A stretch of DNA of 32,572 nucleotides from positions 1 through 32,572 of the forward strand of contig NZ_MOBR01000046.1 in the NCBI RefSeq assembly GCF_003732705.1, read 5' to 3'. Below, one piece after another: positions 24,115-32,360 of the stretch; the first letter of the stretch is position 1, and each line of letters starts with the position of its first letter. This stretch comes from Pseudomonas frederiksbergensis. Lineage in GTDB: Bacteria > Pseudomonadota > Gammaproteobacteria > Pseudomonadales > Pseudomonadaceae. A program made the position numbers and the translations under genes. The notes beneath the pieces are model-generated. The model was not told where the DNA came from. It was given only the letters and a program-made list of their open reading frames with translations, and searched no databases.

Positions 24115-25005
24115 GTGGATCAAGTCAAAGCAATGAAGGTGTTTGTGCGGATTTACGAGCGCAGCAGCTTCACCCTGGCCGCCGATGACCTGAACCTGCC
24201 CCGAGCCACGCTGACCCACACGCTGAATCAGTTCGAAGCCTGGCTCGGCACGCGTCTACTGGAGCGCAGCACGCGCAAGGTGCGCCCCACGCTGGATGGC
24301 GAGGCGTATTACCTGCGTTGCGTGCAGTTGCTGGCGGAACTCGAAGAAGCCGAATTGGCGTTTCGCGGCGTGGCACCGAAAGGGCGGTTGCGCGTGGACT
24401 TGCATGGCACCTTGGCCAAGTACTTCGTGATCCCGGCGTTGCCACAATTCATGGACCGTTATCCGGACATCGAACTGTCGATCAGCGAGGCCGATCGTTT
24501 TGTCGACCTGATCGCCGAAGGCGTTGATTGCGTGCTGCGCGCCGGCACGCTGAGTGACTCGGCATTGATCGGCAAACGCGTGGCCAACCTGCGCCAGATC
24601 ACCTGCGCCAGCCCTGCTTACCTGCGCAAATACGGCGAACCGAAACGCCTCGAAGACCTGAAAAATCACCGCGCGGTGAACTACGTCTCGCGCACCACCG
24701 CCAAGCAATTTCCGTTTGAATTCATGGTCGATGGCGAACTGCAGGAAGTGACCATCGAAGGCGCGTTGTCGGTGTTCGGCGCAGAAATCTACGCGGCCTC
24801 GGCGATTGCCGGGCTCGGCATCATCCAGTGCCCGCACTACCGGATGGAAACGCAGATCGCCCAAGGCCTGGTGCAGGAAATCCTCATCGACACACCGCCG
24901 CCATCGATGCCGGTTTCAGTGCTGTACCCGCACAACCGACACATGTCGCCACGGGTTCGAGTGTTTGTGGATTGGTTGGGGGAGGTGTTTGCGGGGGCTC
25001 GATAG
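24115..25005 (+). CDS. LysR-type transcriptional regulator
   Basis: This DNA-binding regulator has 296 aa. An N-terminal winged helix-turn-helix (about 3-62: FVRIYERSSFTLAADDLNLPRATLTHTLNQFEAWLGTRLLERSTRKV) is followed by a periplasmic-binding-like effector domain (GRLRVDLHGTLAKYFVIPAL to the end), of the CrgA-like LysR subgroup that often controls adjacent oxidoreductases. It starts with GTG, preceded by AGGAG. The 128-bp divergent gap to the SDR pair would hold its T-N11-A site, but no clear dyad was picked out. The effector is unknown. Confidence 0.85.
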   Translation: MDQVKAMKVFVRIYERSSFTLAADDLNLPRATLTHTLNQFEAWLGTRLLERSTRKVRPTLDGEAYYLRCVQLLAELEEAELAFRGVAPKGRLRVDLHGTLAKYFVIPALPQFMDRYPDIELSISEADRFVDLIAEGVDCVLRAGTLSDSALIGKRVANLRQITCASPAYLRKYGEPKRLEDLKNHRAVNYVSRTTAKQFPFEFMVDGELQEVTIEGALSVFGAEIYAASAIAGLGIIQCPHYRMETQIAQGLVQEILIDTPPPSMPVSVLYPHNRHMSPRVRVFVDWLGEVFAGAR

Positions 25006-25531
25006 CGACGCAGATTTGTGCCCACTTTCGCTACCGTGCGACTTGCGCATCCGCTGATTTCTTGCGCTGCATCGAGCGACGTGCCAGCGCGCCTAGGCGC
25101 GCCCTCGAGGGCCCTGGCCCGTTAAAAACACGAATGCCATGTAGTACGAAACAATGGTTCATTTAACGGTGTTTGGACAGGCGCTCGAACGGCGGTGAGC
25201 GCGAATCCCGACGCGCACCATCGATCGATAAATGTGAGTTAAGACTAATAAGTACGGCACATCGACCTTTGATCCCGCGTTTGTACGCCACAAAGAAAAC
25301 GGCGAGAGAGACGGCGGAAGAAGCAGTACGTACTGCCATTCGGAAAAGTACACATCCAGTTGAGCGTGGCGCAAACCTCTCGCAGAAATGTGAAACGTTT
25401 CAGCAATTAGTCGATCCCACGGTTGGCGTCGCATTCGTTGGGCGTATGCTGGTTAGCCTCGACTACCGCCCGGAGCAGATTGCGGACGGTTTATAGGGGG
25501 TAGGCGATCAAACCGTTTTATGTAAATCCCC
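25006..25531. other. Gene-poor segment, possible gene remnant
   Basis: About 530 bp separate the LysR gene from a REP pair. The longest rightward frame (TTG at 25173 to 25496, 107 aa) ends ...GVAFVGRMLVSLDYRPEQIADGL. It lacks a good start or ribosome site, and its composition differs from neighbouring genes. I do not recognise it, and it may be the decayed 3' end of a gene. At 25087-25114 three palindromes are packed together: GCGCGCCTAGGCGCGC, CCTCGAGG and GGGCCC. Confidence 0.4.
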
Positions 25532-25598
25532 TGTAGGAGCAAGGCTTGCCCGCGATGGCGATTTCAAGTCCGCCATCGCGAGCAAGCTTTGCTCCCAC
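25532..25598. repeat. REP-like inverted pair, GTAGGAGCAAGGCTTGC class
   Basis: TGTAGGAGCAAGGCTTGCCC followed by GCGATGGCG is mirrored by CGCCATCGCGAGCAAGC then TTTGCTCCCACC. It is a third, shorter REP class, related to but distinct from the TGTGGGAGCGAGCC elements. It ends about 35 bp before the aldo-keto reductase start. Confidence 0.8.
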
Positions 25599-25631
25599 CG
25601 ATTTCAGACAAAACAGACAAGAGAGGATTCG

Positions 25632-26669
25632 ATGACATACACCGCTGCCGAAAACCGCTATGACTCTATTCCGTACCGCCGTGTAGGCCGCAGCGGGCTG
25701 GTGCTGCCGGCATTGTCCCTGGGGTTGTGGCACAACTTCGGCGACAGCACGCCGATCGACACCCAGCGCTCGTTGCTGCGCACGGCGTTCGATCTGGGCA
25801 TCAACCACTTCGACCTGGCCAACAACTACGGCCCGCCGTACGGCAGCGCCGAAATCAACTTCGGTCGCCTGCTGCGTGAAGACTTCAAGCAGTACCGCGA
25901 CGAGCTGATCATCTCCAGCAAGGCCGGTTGGGACATGTGGCCGGGCCCTTACGGCCAGGGCGGCGGTTCGCGTAAATACGTGCTGGCCAGCCTCGACCAG
26001 AGCCTGCAACGCCTGGGCCTTGACTACGTGGACATCTTCTACTCCCACCGCTTCGACCCGGACACCCCGCTGGAAGAAACCGCCAGCGCCTTGGCCACCG
26101 CTGTGCAACAAGGCAAGGCGTTGTACATCGGCATCTCGTCCTACTCCGGGGTGAAAACCCGCGAAATGGCCGCGCTGCTGCAAGAGTGGAAGGTGCCGCT
26201 GTTGATCCACCAACCGGCCTACAACCTGCTCAATCGCTGGGTGGAAAAGGATCTGCTGGATGTCACCGACGAACTCGGCACCGGCGTGATTGCCTTCACA
26301 CCGTTGGCCCAGGGCCTGTTGACCGACAAGTACCTCAACGGCATTCCGAAGGACGCGCGGGTCAATCGTCCGGGTGGTGGTTCGTTGCAGGAATCGCACC
26401 TGTCCGAAGCCAACATCGCCCATGTGCGCGGGCTCAATGAGATTGCCAAGCGTCGTGGCCAGAGCCTCGCGCAACTCGCTTTGGCCTGGACCCTGCGCGA
26501 CCCGCGCGTGACCTCGGCCCTGATCGGCGCGAGCCGGCCGGAGCAGATCATCGAGAACGTCGGGGCGTTGAAGAACCTGAGCTTTAGCGCGGAAGAACTG
26601 GCGGAGATTGACCGGTTTGCCCAGGAAGGCGGGATCAATTTGTGGGAGAAGCCTTCCACCGCTGAATGA
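25632..26669 (+). CDS. Aldo-keto reductase, L-glyceraldehyde 3-phosphate reductase type
   Basis: This is an NADPH-dependent aldo-keto reductase with the TIM-barrel fold (345 aa). It resembles E. coli YghZ (GpR), which reduces L-glyceraldehyde 3-phosphate and methylglyoxal. The catalytic Asp and Tyr lie in NHFDLANNYGPPYGSAEINFG, the Lys in ELIISSKAGWDMWPGPYGQGGSR, and the His in DIFYSHRFDPDTPLEE. The C-terminal cofactor site VTSALIGASRPEQIIENV is intact. The ATG has GAGAGGA upstream. It converges on tauD across a REP element and shows no operon link to the sulfur genes. Confidence 0.85.
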   Translation: MTYTAAENRYDSIPYRRVGRSGLVLPALSLGLWHNFGDSTPIDTQRSLLRTAFDLGINHFDLANNYGPPYGSAEINFGRLLREDFKQYRDELIISSKAGWDMWPGPYGQGGGSRKYVLASLDQSLQRLGLDYVDIFYSHRFDPDTPLEETASALATAVQQGKALYIGISSYSGVKTREMAALLQEWKVPLLIHQPAYNLLNRWVEKDLLDVTDELGTGVIAFTPLAQGLLTDKYLNGIPKDARVNRPGGGSLQESHLSEANIAHVRGLNEIAKRRGQSLAQLALAWTLRDPRVTSALIGASRPEQIIENVGALKNLSFSAEELAEIDRFAQEGGINLWEKPSTAE

Positions 26670-26678
26670 CTGAGCACT

Positions 26679-26782
26679 GATCGTTCCCACGCTCCGCGTG
26701 GGAATGCCTCCCGTGACGCTCTGCGTCACAGTGGACGCGGAGCGTCCATGGCTGCATTACCACGCAGAGCGTGGGAACGATC
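26679..26782. repeat. REP/REPIN-type palindromic element between convergent genes
   Basis: Copy 7 of the large family. Inner hairpins are GTGACGCTCTGCGTCAC and GGACGCGGAGCGTCC. The left hairpin of the right outer arm has one change (ATTACCACGC). It fills nearly the whole gap between the aldo-keto reductase and tauD, ending 2 bp before the tauD stop. Confidence 0.9.
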
Positions 26783-26784
26783 AG

Positions 26785-27627
26785 TTACCTGAAAAATGGC
26801 ACATCCCCCAACACTGTCGCCCGCTGCATTACTCGCCGCGCCGGCCGATAGTCATCCACCGCGTAATGCTGGGTCACGCGGTTATCCCAGAACGCCACGT
26901 CGTCCTTCTGCCAGCGCCAGCGAATGGTGAATTCCGGCCGCGTTGCGTGGGCAAACAACAGCTTCAGAATCGCCTCGCTTTCCGTTTCCGACAGCTCATT
27001 GATCTTCGACGTGAACCCTTCATTGACGAACAACGAACGGCGCCCGCTCACCGGGTGCGTGCGGATCACCGGGTGCGACAGTGGTGGATTCTTGCGTCGT
27101 GCTTCTTCCCATTGGGCCAGCGCTTCAGGCGTGTTGCCGTAACGTTCCAGCGGGAATGAGCGGGTGAAATCGTGAGTCGCGGTCAGCCCTTCGAGCAGGC
27201 TTTTCATCGGCGCCGACAACGCCTCATATGCCGCAATCCCACTGGCCCACAACGTGTCGCCACCGAACTCCGGCAGCAACTTGGCGCTGAGTACCGCGCC
27301 CATGGCCGGGGTCGGCAGGAAGGTGACGTCGGTGTGCCAGATCGCGTTGTCGCGCACGTCGGTGACGGCGGTATCGAGGATCAGCACTTCCGGTTGTTCC
27401 GGCACGTTCGGGTAGATCGGGTGAATGTGCAGATCACCGAAATTCGCGGCGAAGCGTGCCTGTTGTTGCGGCGTGATCGGTTGGTCGCGGAAGAACAACA
27501 CCTGGTGCTTGAGCAGCGCCTGCTCGATGGCATCGCGCTGTTGCGGGCTCAGCGGCTGGCTGATGTCGATGCCGCTGATCTGCGCACCGAGGGCTGAGCT
27601 GAGGGGGACGATGGTCAGGGTGCTCAT
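26785..27627 (-). CDS. tauD: Taurine dioxygenase TauD
   Basis: This is an Fe(II)/2-oxoglutarate-dependent dioxygenase (280 aa) that oxidises taurine to sulfite and aminoacetaldehyde. The iron ligands H98-x-D100 (AIWHTDVTF) and H254 (VTQHYAVDDY) and the 2-oxoglutarate Arg near 265 (RRVMQRATVLGD) fall within one residue of the E. coli TauD positions. The N-terminal LGAQISGIDISQPLS is typical of the family. It is the last gene of tauABCD but is separated from tauC by a REPIN, which may lower its expression relative to the transporter. Other alkanesulfonates or sulfate esters (AtsK-like) remain possible substrates. Confidence 0.87.
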   Translation of the reverse strand: MSTLTIVPLSSALGAQISGIDISQPLSPQQRDAIEQALLKHQVLFFRDQPITPQQQARFAANFGDLHIHPIYPNVPEQPEVLILDTAVTDVRDNAIWHTDVTFLPTPAMGAVLSAKLLPEFGGDTLWASGIAAYEALSAPMKSLLEGLTATHDFTRSFPLERYGNTPEALAQWEEARRKNPPLSHPVIRTHPVSGRRSLFVNEGFTSKINELSETESEAILKLLFAHATRPEFTIRWRWQKDDVAFWDNRVTQHYAVDDYRPARRVMQRATVLGDVPFFR

Positions 27628-27656
27628 GATCTTTCTCTTCAGTCCTGGATGTCGAC

Positions 27657-27745
27657 TGTGGGAGCGAGCCTGCTCGCGAAAGCGGTGTGTCAGTCATAAC
27701 ACTGCCGACTGACACTCTGCATTCGCGAGCAGGCTCGCTCCCACA
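27657..27745. repeat. REPIN within the tau operon
   Basis: An inverted pair of TGTGGGAGCGAGCCTGCTCG REP sequences lies between tauC and tauD, of the same class as the element at 13567. Its strong hairpins could stabilise or end the upstream tauABC message. Confidence 0.9.
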
Positions 27746-27764
27746 AGTGCTCTTACACAAATAA

Positions 27765-28598
27765 TCAGTGGGCCTGGCCGTGCCACGGCACCAGTTTGCG
27801 TTGCAGTGCACGCAAGCCCATTTCCATGGCGAAGGCGATCAGGGCGATCACCAGAATCCCCAGCACCACCACATCGGTGACCAGGAACTGCGCAGCCGAC
27901 TGCACCATGAAGCCCAAACCGCTGGTGGCGGCGATCAATTCGGCGGCGACCAGCGTCGACCAACCCACACCCAAACCAATCCGCACGCCGGTCAAGATAT
28001 CCGGCAGCGCACTCGGCAGAATCACATGCCGAATCAACTGCGCCCGCGTTGCGCCCAAGGACTGCGCGGCGCGCAACTTGGCCGGATCAACCGTGCGCAC
28101 GCCGGTGGCGGTGGCGATGGCAATCGGGGCGAAGATCGCCAGGTAAATCAACAAGACTTTCGACAGCTCACCGATGCCGCACCAGATCACGATCAGTGGC
28201 AGGTAGGCCAGCGGTGGAATAGGGCGGTAGAACTCGATCAGCGGATCGAGAATCCCGCGAGCGATGCGGTTGTGTCCGATGGCAATCCCGACCGGCACGG
28301 CGGTCAACACCGCGAAACCCAGGCCAAGACCGATGCGTTTGAGGCTCGCGCCCAAGTGCTGCCACAAGGTCGAATCCATGTAGCCGGTGGTCGCCAGCAG
28401 CCAGCCCTTTTGCAGCACGGCGGACGGTGGCGGCAGGAACAGCGGTTCGATCATGCCGGTGGCGGTGACGGCCCACCAGATGAACACCAAAGCGAACAAC
28501 GTCAGCACACTGATCCAACGAGTATTGAGACTGCGGCGCACCGGAATCACCGTCGAAGCGGATTTCACCGTCACGGCCGGAAGGTCATAGCTGCTCAT
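27765..28598 (-). CDS. tauC: Taurine ABC transporter permease TauC
   Basis: This is an inner-membrane permease of the nitrate/sulfonate/taurine type (277 aa) with about six spans. The EAA-like loop is AAQSLGATRAQLIRHVILPSALPDILTGVRIGLGVGWSTLVAAELI. The N-terminus carries a 30-residue polar cytoplasmic segment before the first span. It overlaps tauB by 4 bp (ATGA). Its place after a substrate-binding protein and ATPase and before a dioxygenase matches tauABCD. Confidence 0.86.
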   Translation of the reverse strand: MSSYDLPAVTVKSASTVIPVRRSLNTRWISVLTLFALVFIWWAVTATGMIEPLFLPPPSAVLQKGWLLATTGYMDSTLWQHLGASLKRIGLGLGFAVLTAVPVGIAIGHNRIARGILDPLIEFYRPIPPLAYLPLIVIWCGIGELSKVLLIYLAIFAPIAIATATGVRTVDPAKLRAAQSLGATRAQLIRHVILPSALPDILTGVRIGLGVGWSTLVAAELIAATSGLGFMVQSAAQFLVTDVVVLGILVIALIAFAMEMGLRALQRKLVPWHGQAH

Positions 28599-29389
28599 GC
28601 GCGCTCCTGCCGCGTGGCGGCGCTGCGTTGGGAGAACACTTTGGCGAGCACGTGTTCGCGGGTTTCGATAAAGCGCGGGTCGGATTTGATTGCCCGTGCC
28701 GACTCGCCAGCGGCGTAACGCTGACCGAAGTCCAGGCTCAGACGCTCGACGATTTGCCCAGGATTCGGGGCCAACAGAATCAAGTCAGTGGCGAGGAACA
28801 CCGCTTCTTCGATGTCGTGGGTGATCAGGAACACCGGTTTGGCGGTGCGCTGCCAGACTTGCAGCAACAGCTCCTGCATCTGTTCGCGGGTGAAGGCATC
28901 GAGGGCGCCGAAGGGTTCGTCCATCAGCAGCACACGCGGATCAGCGGCGAGGGCGCGGGCGAGGCCGACGCGTTGCTTCTGACCGCCCGAGAGCTGCCAG
29001 ATGCGACGGTTTTCGAAGCCGGAAAGGTCCACCAGTGCGAGCATTTCCCGAGCACGGATCTCGCGTTTGTCTTTGGAAACACCGGCCAGTTCCAGACCGA
29101 AACCAACGTTGGCCAGCACGTCCTGCCAGGGCAGCAGCGCGTCGTCCTGAAACACCACGCCACGTTCGGCGCTCGGGCCTTTGACCGGCACGCCATCGAG
29201 GGTGATGCGCCCGGCGCTGGGCTCGACGAAACCGGCAATCAGGTTCAACAGCGAAGTCTTGCCACTGCCGGACGGGCCGAGGGCCACCAGCAATTGCTGG
29301 GGCCCCAGGCTCAAGGAAATATCCGTCAGTACCGGATCCGGACTGCCGGGGTACTGTGCGCTGATGCGCTCCAGCTGTAGCAAAGCCAT
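28595..29389 (-). CDS. tauB: Taurine ABC transporter ATPase TauB
   Basis: This ABC ATPase has 264 aa: Walker A GPSGSGKTSLLN, Q-loop VFQDDALLPWQDVLANVGFGLEL (LPW is typical of the taurine/nitrate group), signature LSGGQKQR, Walker B VLLMDEPFGALDAFTREQMQ, and switch His in ITHDIEEAVFLATDL. It starts 15 bp past the tauA stop and overlaps tauC. Confidence 0.87.
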   Translation of the reverse strand: MALLQLERISAQYPGSPDPVLTDISLSLGPQQLLVALGPSGSGKTSLLNLIAGFVEPSAGRITLDGVPVKGPSAERGVVFQDDALLPWQDVLANVGFGLELAGVSKDKREIRAREMLALVDLSGFENRRIWQLSGGQKQRVGLARALAADPRVLLMDEPFGALDAFTREQMQELLLQVWQRTAKPVFLITHDIEEAVFLATDLILLAPNPGQIVERLSLDFGQRYAAGESARAIKSDPRFIETREHVLAKVFSQRSAATRQERA

Positions 29390-29404
29390 CGCAGTTAACT
29401 CCGA

Positions 29405-30382
29405 TCAGTTGGTGATGTATTTAGCGCTGACGTACGGGGCGTAATCCGGCAGCACGGCCTCGACCTTGCCTTGTTCTTTGAGGAAGGCAGCGGTGTCGGT
29501 GATGGCCTTGGTGGTCGGTGCGCCGAGGGTGATCACTTGATCAGCCGCCAGCGGGTAGACGTTGCCTTGCAGCAGCAATGGAATGTCGGCGGCTTTGGCC
29601 CCGGACAGCTTCACCAGTTTGTCGACGTTGCTTTGGTTGGCGAGCCAGGTTTTCGGGTCTTTGCGGTAATCGGCGTAGGCATCCAGGGTCACTTTGGCGA
29701 ACGCGGTGACGATTTCCGGGTGCTTCTCGGCGAAGTCTTTACGCACGATCCAGGCATCGAAGGTCGGTGCGCCGAACTTGGCCAATTCGCCGGAGGTGAT
29801 CAGCACCTTGCCGTTTTCCTTGGCTACACCAAGCGCTGGGTCCCAGACGTAGGTGGCGTCGATATCACCGCGTTTCCACGCGGCGACGATGGCCGGCGGG
29901 GCGAGGTTGAGGATGGTGACTTTCGACGGGTCAATGTTCCAGTGCTTGAGCGCGGCGAGCAGGCTGTAGTGACCGGTGGACACGAACGGCACGGCGATTT
30001 TCTTGCCGATCAGGTCTTGCGGGGTCTTGATCCCGGAACCGTCGCGAGCGACCAGTGCTTCAGCGGCGCCGATCTGGGTGGCGATCAGGAACGTTTCGAC
30101 CGGGACTTTGCGGGTGATTGCAGCCGTCAGAGGGCTGGAACCGAGGTAGCCGATCTGCACGTCGCCGGACGCGATGGCGGCGATGATGTCGGCACCGTTG
30201 TCGAATTTGCGCCAGTCGATCTTGGCGTTGGTGGCTTTTTCGTACGCGCCGTCGGCCTGGGCGACTTTGGCCGGGTCCACGGTGGTCTGGTAGGCGACGG
30301 TCACGTCAGCCGCCTGGGCAAAGAAACTCGCCGCAGCCAAAGACGCGGCCGCCAGGAGGCGAAGAGGGAAATTCAGTTTCAT
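29405..30382 (-). CDS. tauA: Taurine-binding periplasmic protein TauA
   Basis: This is a periplasmic binding protein (325 aa) of the SsuA/TauA family. The signal peptide is MKLNFPLRLLAAASLAAASFFAQA, followed by the mature start ADVTVAYQTTVDPAKVAQADGAYEKATN. TauA landmarks include WRKFDNGADIIAAIASGDVQIGYLGSSPLTAAITRKVPVE and GDIDATYVWDPALGVAKENGKVL. The ATG has AAGGAG upstream. It is first of the operon; its leader has an AT-rich stretch with the motif shared with the sfnB-like operon, consistent with expression when sulfate is scarce. Confidence 0.88.
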   Translation of the reverse strand: MKLNFPLRLLAAASLAAASFFAQAADVTVAYQTTVDPAKVAQADGAYEKATNAKIDWRKFDNGADIIAAIASGDVQIGYLGSSPLTAAITRKVPVETFLIATQIGAAEALVARDGSGIKTPQDLIGKKIAVPFVSTGHYSLLAALKHWNIDPSKVTILNLAPPAIVAAWKRGDIDATYVWDPALGVAKENGKVLITSGELAKFGAPTFDAWIVRKDFAEKHPEIVTAFAKVTLDAYADYRKDPKTWLANQSNVDKLVKLSGAKAADIPLLLQGNVYPLAADQVITLGAPTTKAITDTAAFLKEQGKVEAVLPDYAPYVSAKYITN

Positions 30383-30456
30383 TGGAGAAGCTCCTTGTCA
30401 GGCGACCGAGGATCGGCGTGAAAGGAGACTAAATGATATAAGAATCCGAAAATAAA

Positions 30457-30470
30457 TAACTTTTTCGAAT
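30457..30470 (-). promoter_or_regulatory. Candidate sulfur-regulator box upstream of tauA
   Basis: Minus strand ATTCGAAAAAGTTA lies about 75 bp upstream of tauA and is followed by TTTATTTTC. Twelve of 14 positions match the box before the sfnB-like operon at 13479-13492. CysB is the likely binder on biological grounds. Confidence 0.38.
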
Positions 30471-30505
30471 GAGCTTATGAGCGGAAAATTCTAAGCACTT
30501 CACCA

Positions 30506-30607
30506 GATCGTTCCCACGCTCTGCGTGGGAATGCAGCCCGTGACGCTCCGCGTCACTGGACGCGGAGCGTCCCTTGAGGCATTCCCACGCAGAGCGTGGG
30601 AACGATC
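30506..30607. repeat. REP/REPIN-type palindromic element
   Basis: Copy 8 of the large family, between the tau promoter region and gshA. Inner hairpins are GTGACGCTCCGCGTCAC and GGACGCGGAGCGTCC; both outer arms are complete. Confidence 0.9.
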
Positions 30608-30613
30608 AACGTC

Positions 30614-30768
30614 GGACCGCCCCAAAGGGGAGAGGGGGAAAGGGAGCCGATCTTCATGATGTTCAGAACTTGAGTTCGACCCGGTTTTTCAGGTCGATGT
30701 AGCTCCAAGAACAACTCGGTCAGCCCCCTCTACCCTCTGGGGAGAGGGTTGGGGTGAGGGGTGGGTCT
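30614..30768. repeat. GGGGAGAGGG-type dispersed repeat downstream of gshA
   Basis: Two purine-rich blocks, CCCCAAAGGGGAGAGGGGGA and CCCTCTGGGGAGAGGGTTGG, flank a sequence (GAACTTGAGTTCGACCCGG...) containing a GAACTTGAGTTC palindrome. A similar block recurs in fluorescent pseudomonads as far as I recall. It ends just before the gshA stop and may act in 3'-end formation. Confidence 0.45.
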
Positions 30769-30773
30769 AGAGG

Positions 30774-32360
30774 TTAGTTGCTAATTGCCAGAATGCTCGC
30801 CTGATACGACCCGACAAACACATCGAAATCGCCAACCTCGTTCTGCTCCAGCTCCGCTTGTTCCGCCAGCGACGAGCGCGCCCGCGCTTCAAACTTCGCC
30901 TGTTCCTCAACGCTCAACGGCTCACTGCGGAAGTACTCGGCATGCACCCGGCTCTGACGCAGGGAGAACTGAGCAAAGCTTTCCTTATGCTCGGCCATCG
31001 CCGCCAGCACCATGGCCGAAGGCGTCCGGGACGGATCCTTGACCTTCTCCAGTTGCACGTCCAGCGCCTTGCTATGCGCATCGCCGCCATGGCTTTGATC
31101 GAGCAGCGCGGCGAGCGGGGCAATCTTCTCCAGCAGCTCGGTGGCCCATTCCTTCATGTCCACCGATTCACCGTCACGCTGCAATTGCAGGCCCGGGCGG
31201 CGACCTTCCTTGACCACGCTGAGGAAGTTGGTGGTCGCGTTGTTGCAGGTGTTGGCGGCCAGCAACGGACTGTCGTTCAACGCGCAGTACAGCAGGAATG
31301 CGTCGAGGAACCGCGATTCCGTCAGGTCGATACCCATCGGCAGGAACGGGTTGATGTCCAGGCAGCGCACTTCCACGTACTGAATGCCACGGGCCACCAG
31401 CGCCTGGATCGGCCGTTCGCCGGTGTAGGTCACGCGTTTCGGGCGGATGTTGGAGTAGTACTCATTTTCGATCTGCAGGATGTTGGTGTTGAGCTGAACC
31501 CACTCACCGTCCTTGTGCGTGCCGACTTCAACGTACGGCGCGTAAGGCGTGGCCACCGCTTTGCGCAGGCTGTCGGTGTAGCTCGACAGATCGTTGTAGC
31601 AAGGGGTCAGGCCGGCCTGGGCGTTGCTCTGGTAACCCAGGTCACTCATGCGCAGGCTGGTGGCGTACGGCAGGTACAAGGTGTCCGGATCAAGCTGTTC
31701 CAACTGGTGCGAACGACCGCGCAGAAAGCCCGCGTCCAGCGCAGGAGACGCGCCGAACAGGTACATCAGCAGCCAGCTATAGCGACGGAAGTTGCGGATC
31801 AGCGCGATATAGGCCGACGACTGATAATCGCGGTCGGTGCCGACAAAGCCTTCAGCCTCTTTAAGCAGCGGCCAGAGCTTTTCCGGCAGGGAAAAGTTGT
31901 AGTGAATCCCGGCGATGCACTGCATGGTCTTGCCGTAACGCAGGGCCAGGCCCTTGCGGTAGACGTACTTGAGCTGACCGATGTTGGACGTGCCGTAATA
32001 GGCAATCGGGATGTCTTCCTCGGCCGGCAACGGACACGGCATCGATGGACTCCACAGAAACTCGTTGCCGAGCTTGCTGTAGGCAAAACGGTGAATGCTG
32101 TCCAGGCTCGCCAGGGTATCTGCCGGGTCGGGCAGGGCGGGCGTGATGAATTCCAACAGCGATTCGGAATAATCGGTGGTGATCTGTTCGTTGGTCAGCG
32201 CGGAACCCAATTCTTCCGGGTGCGGCGTTTGCGCCAGGCGACCTTCATCGGTCACGCGCAGGCATTCACGTTCGATGCCGTGAAGGCACTGTTCGAGCAG
32301 AGAGAGGTTAGCGCGCTCGCCGAGCAGAGCCAGGCGGCGGTTGAGAAGTTCGCTCAAGTT
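30774..32360 (-). CDS. gshA: Glutamate-cysteine ligase GshA
   Basis: This is a type I (gammaproteobacterial) gamma-glutamylcysteine synthetase (528 aa) that joins glutamate and cysteine with ATP, the first step of glutathione synthesis. Motifs: CLHGIERECLRVTDEGRL (Glu/Mg binding), TNEQITTDYSESLLEFITP, GIHYNFSLPEKLW, YLFGASPALDAGF, YATSLRMSDLGY, and VEVRCLDINPFLPMGI. I chose the TTG at 32360 (M-S-E-L-L-N-R-R), with AAGGA 9 nt upstream. A GTG 12 nt earlier overlaps that ribosome site. The length is normal. It fits the cysteine theme of the window but is a housekeeping gene with its own promoter beyond 32372. Confidence 0.92.
   Translation of the reverse strand, partial: NLSELLNRRLALLGERANLSLLEQCLHGIERECLRVTDEGRLAQTPHPEELGSALTNEQITTDYSESLLEFITPALPDPADTLASLDSIHRFAYSKLGNEFLWSPSMPCPLPAEEDIPIAYYGTSNIGQLKYVYRKGLALRYGKTMQCIAGIHYNFSLPEKLWPLLKEAEGFVGTDRDYQSSAYIALIRNFRRYSWLLMYLFGASPALDAGFLRGRSHQLEQLDPDTLYLPYATSLRMSDLGYQSNAQAGLTPCYNDLSSYTDSLRKAVATPYAPYVEVGTHKDGEWVQLNTNILQIENEYYSNIRPKRVTYTGERPIQALVARGIQYVEVRCLDINPFLPMGIDLTESRFLDAFLLYCALNDSPLLAANTCNNATTNFLSVVKEGRRPGLQLQRDGESVDMKEWATELLEKIAPLAALLDQSHGGDAHSKALDVQLEKVKDPSRTPSAMVLAAMAEHKESFAQFSLRQSRVHAEYFRSEPLSVEEQAKFEARARSSLAEQAELEQNEVGDFDVFVGSYQASILAISN

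Noticed and set aside
25087..25114. Engineered polylinker (several restriction-like palindromes in a row)
   Set aside because: The palindromes are nested by GC-rich self-complementarity, no vector or marker sequence is adjacent, and flanking DNA looks natural; kept only as a palindrome cluster.
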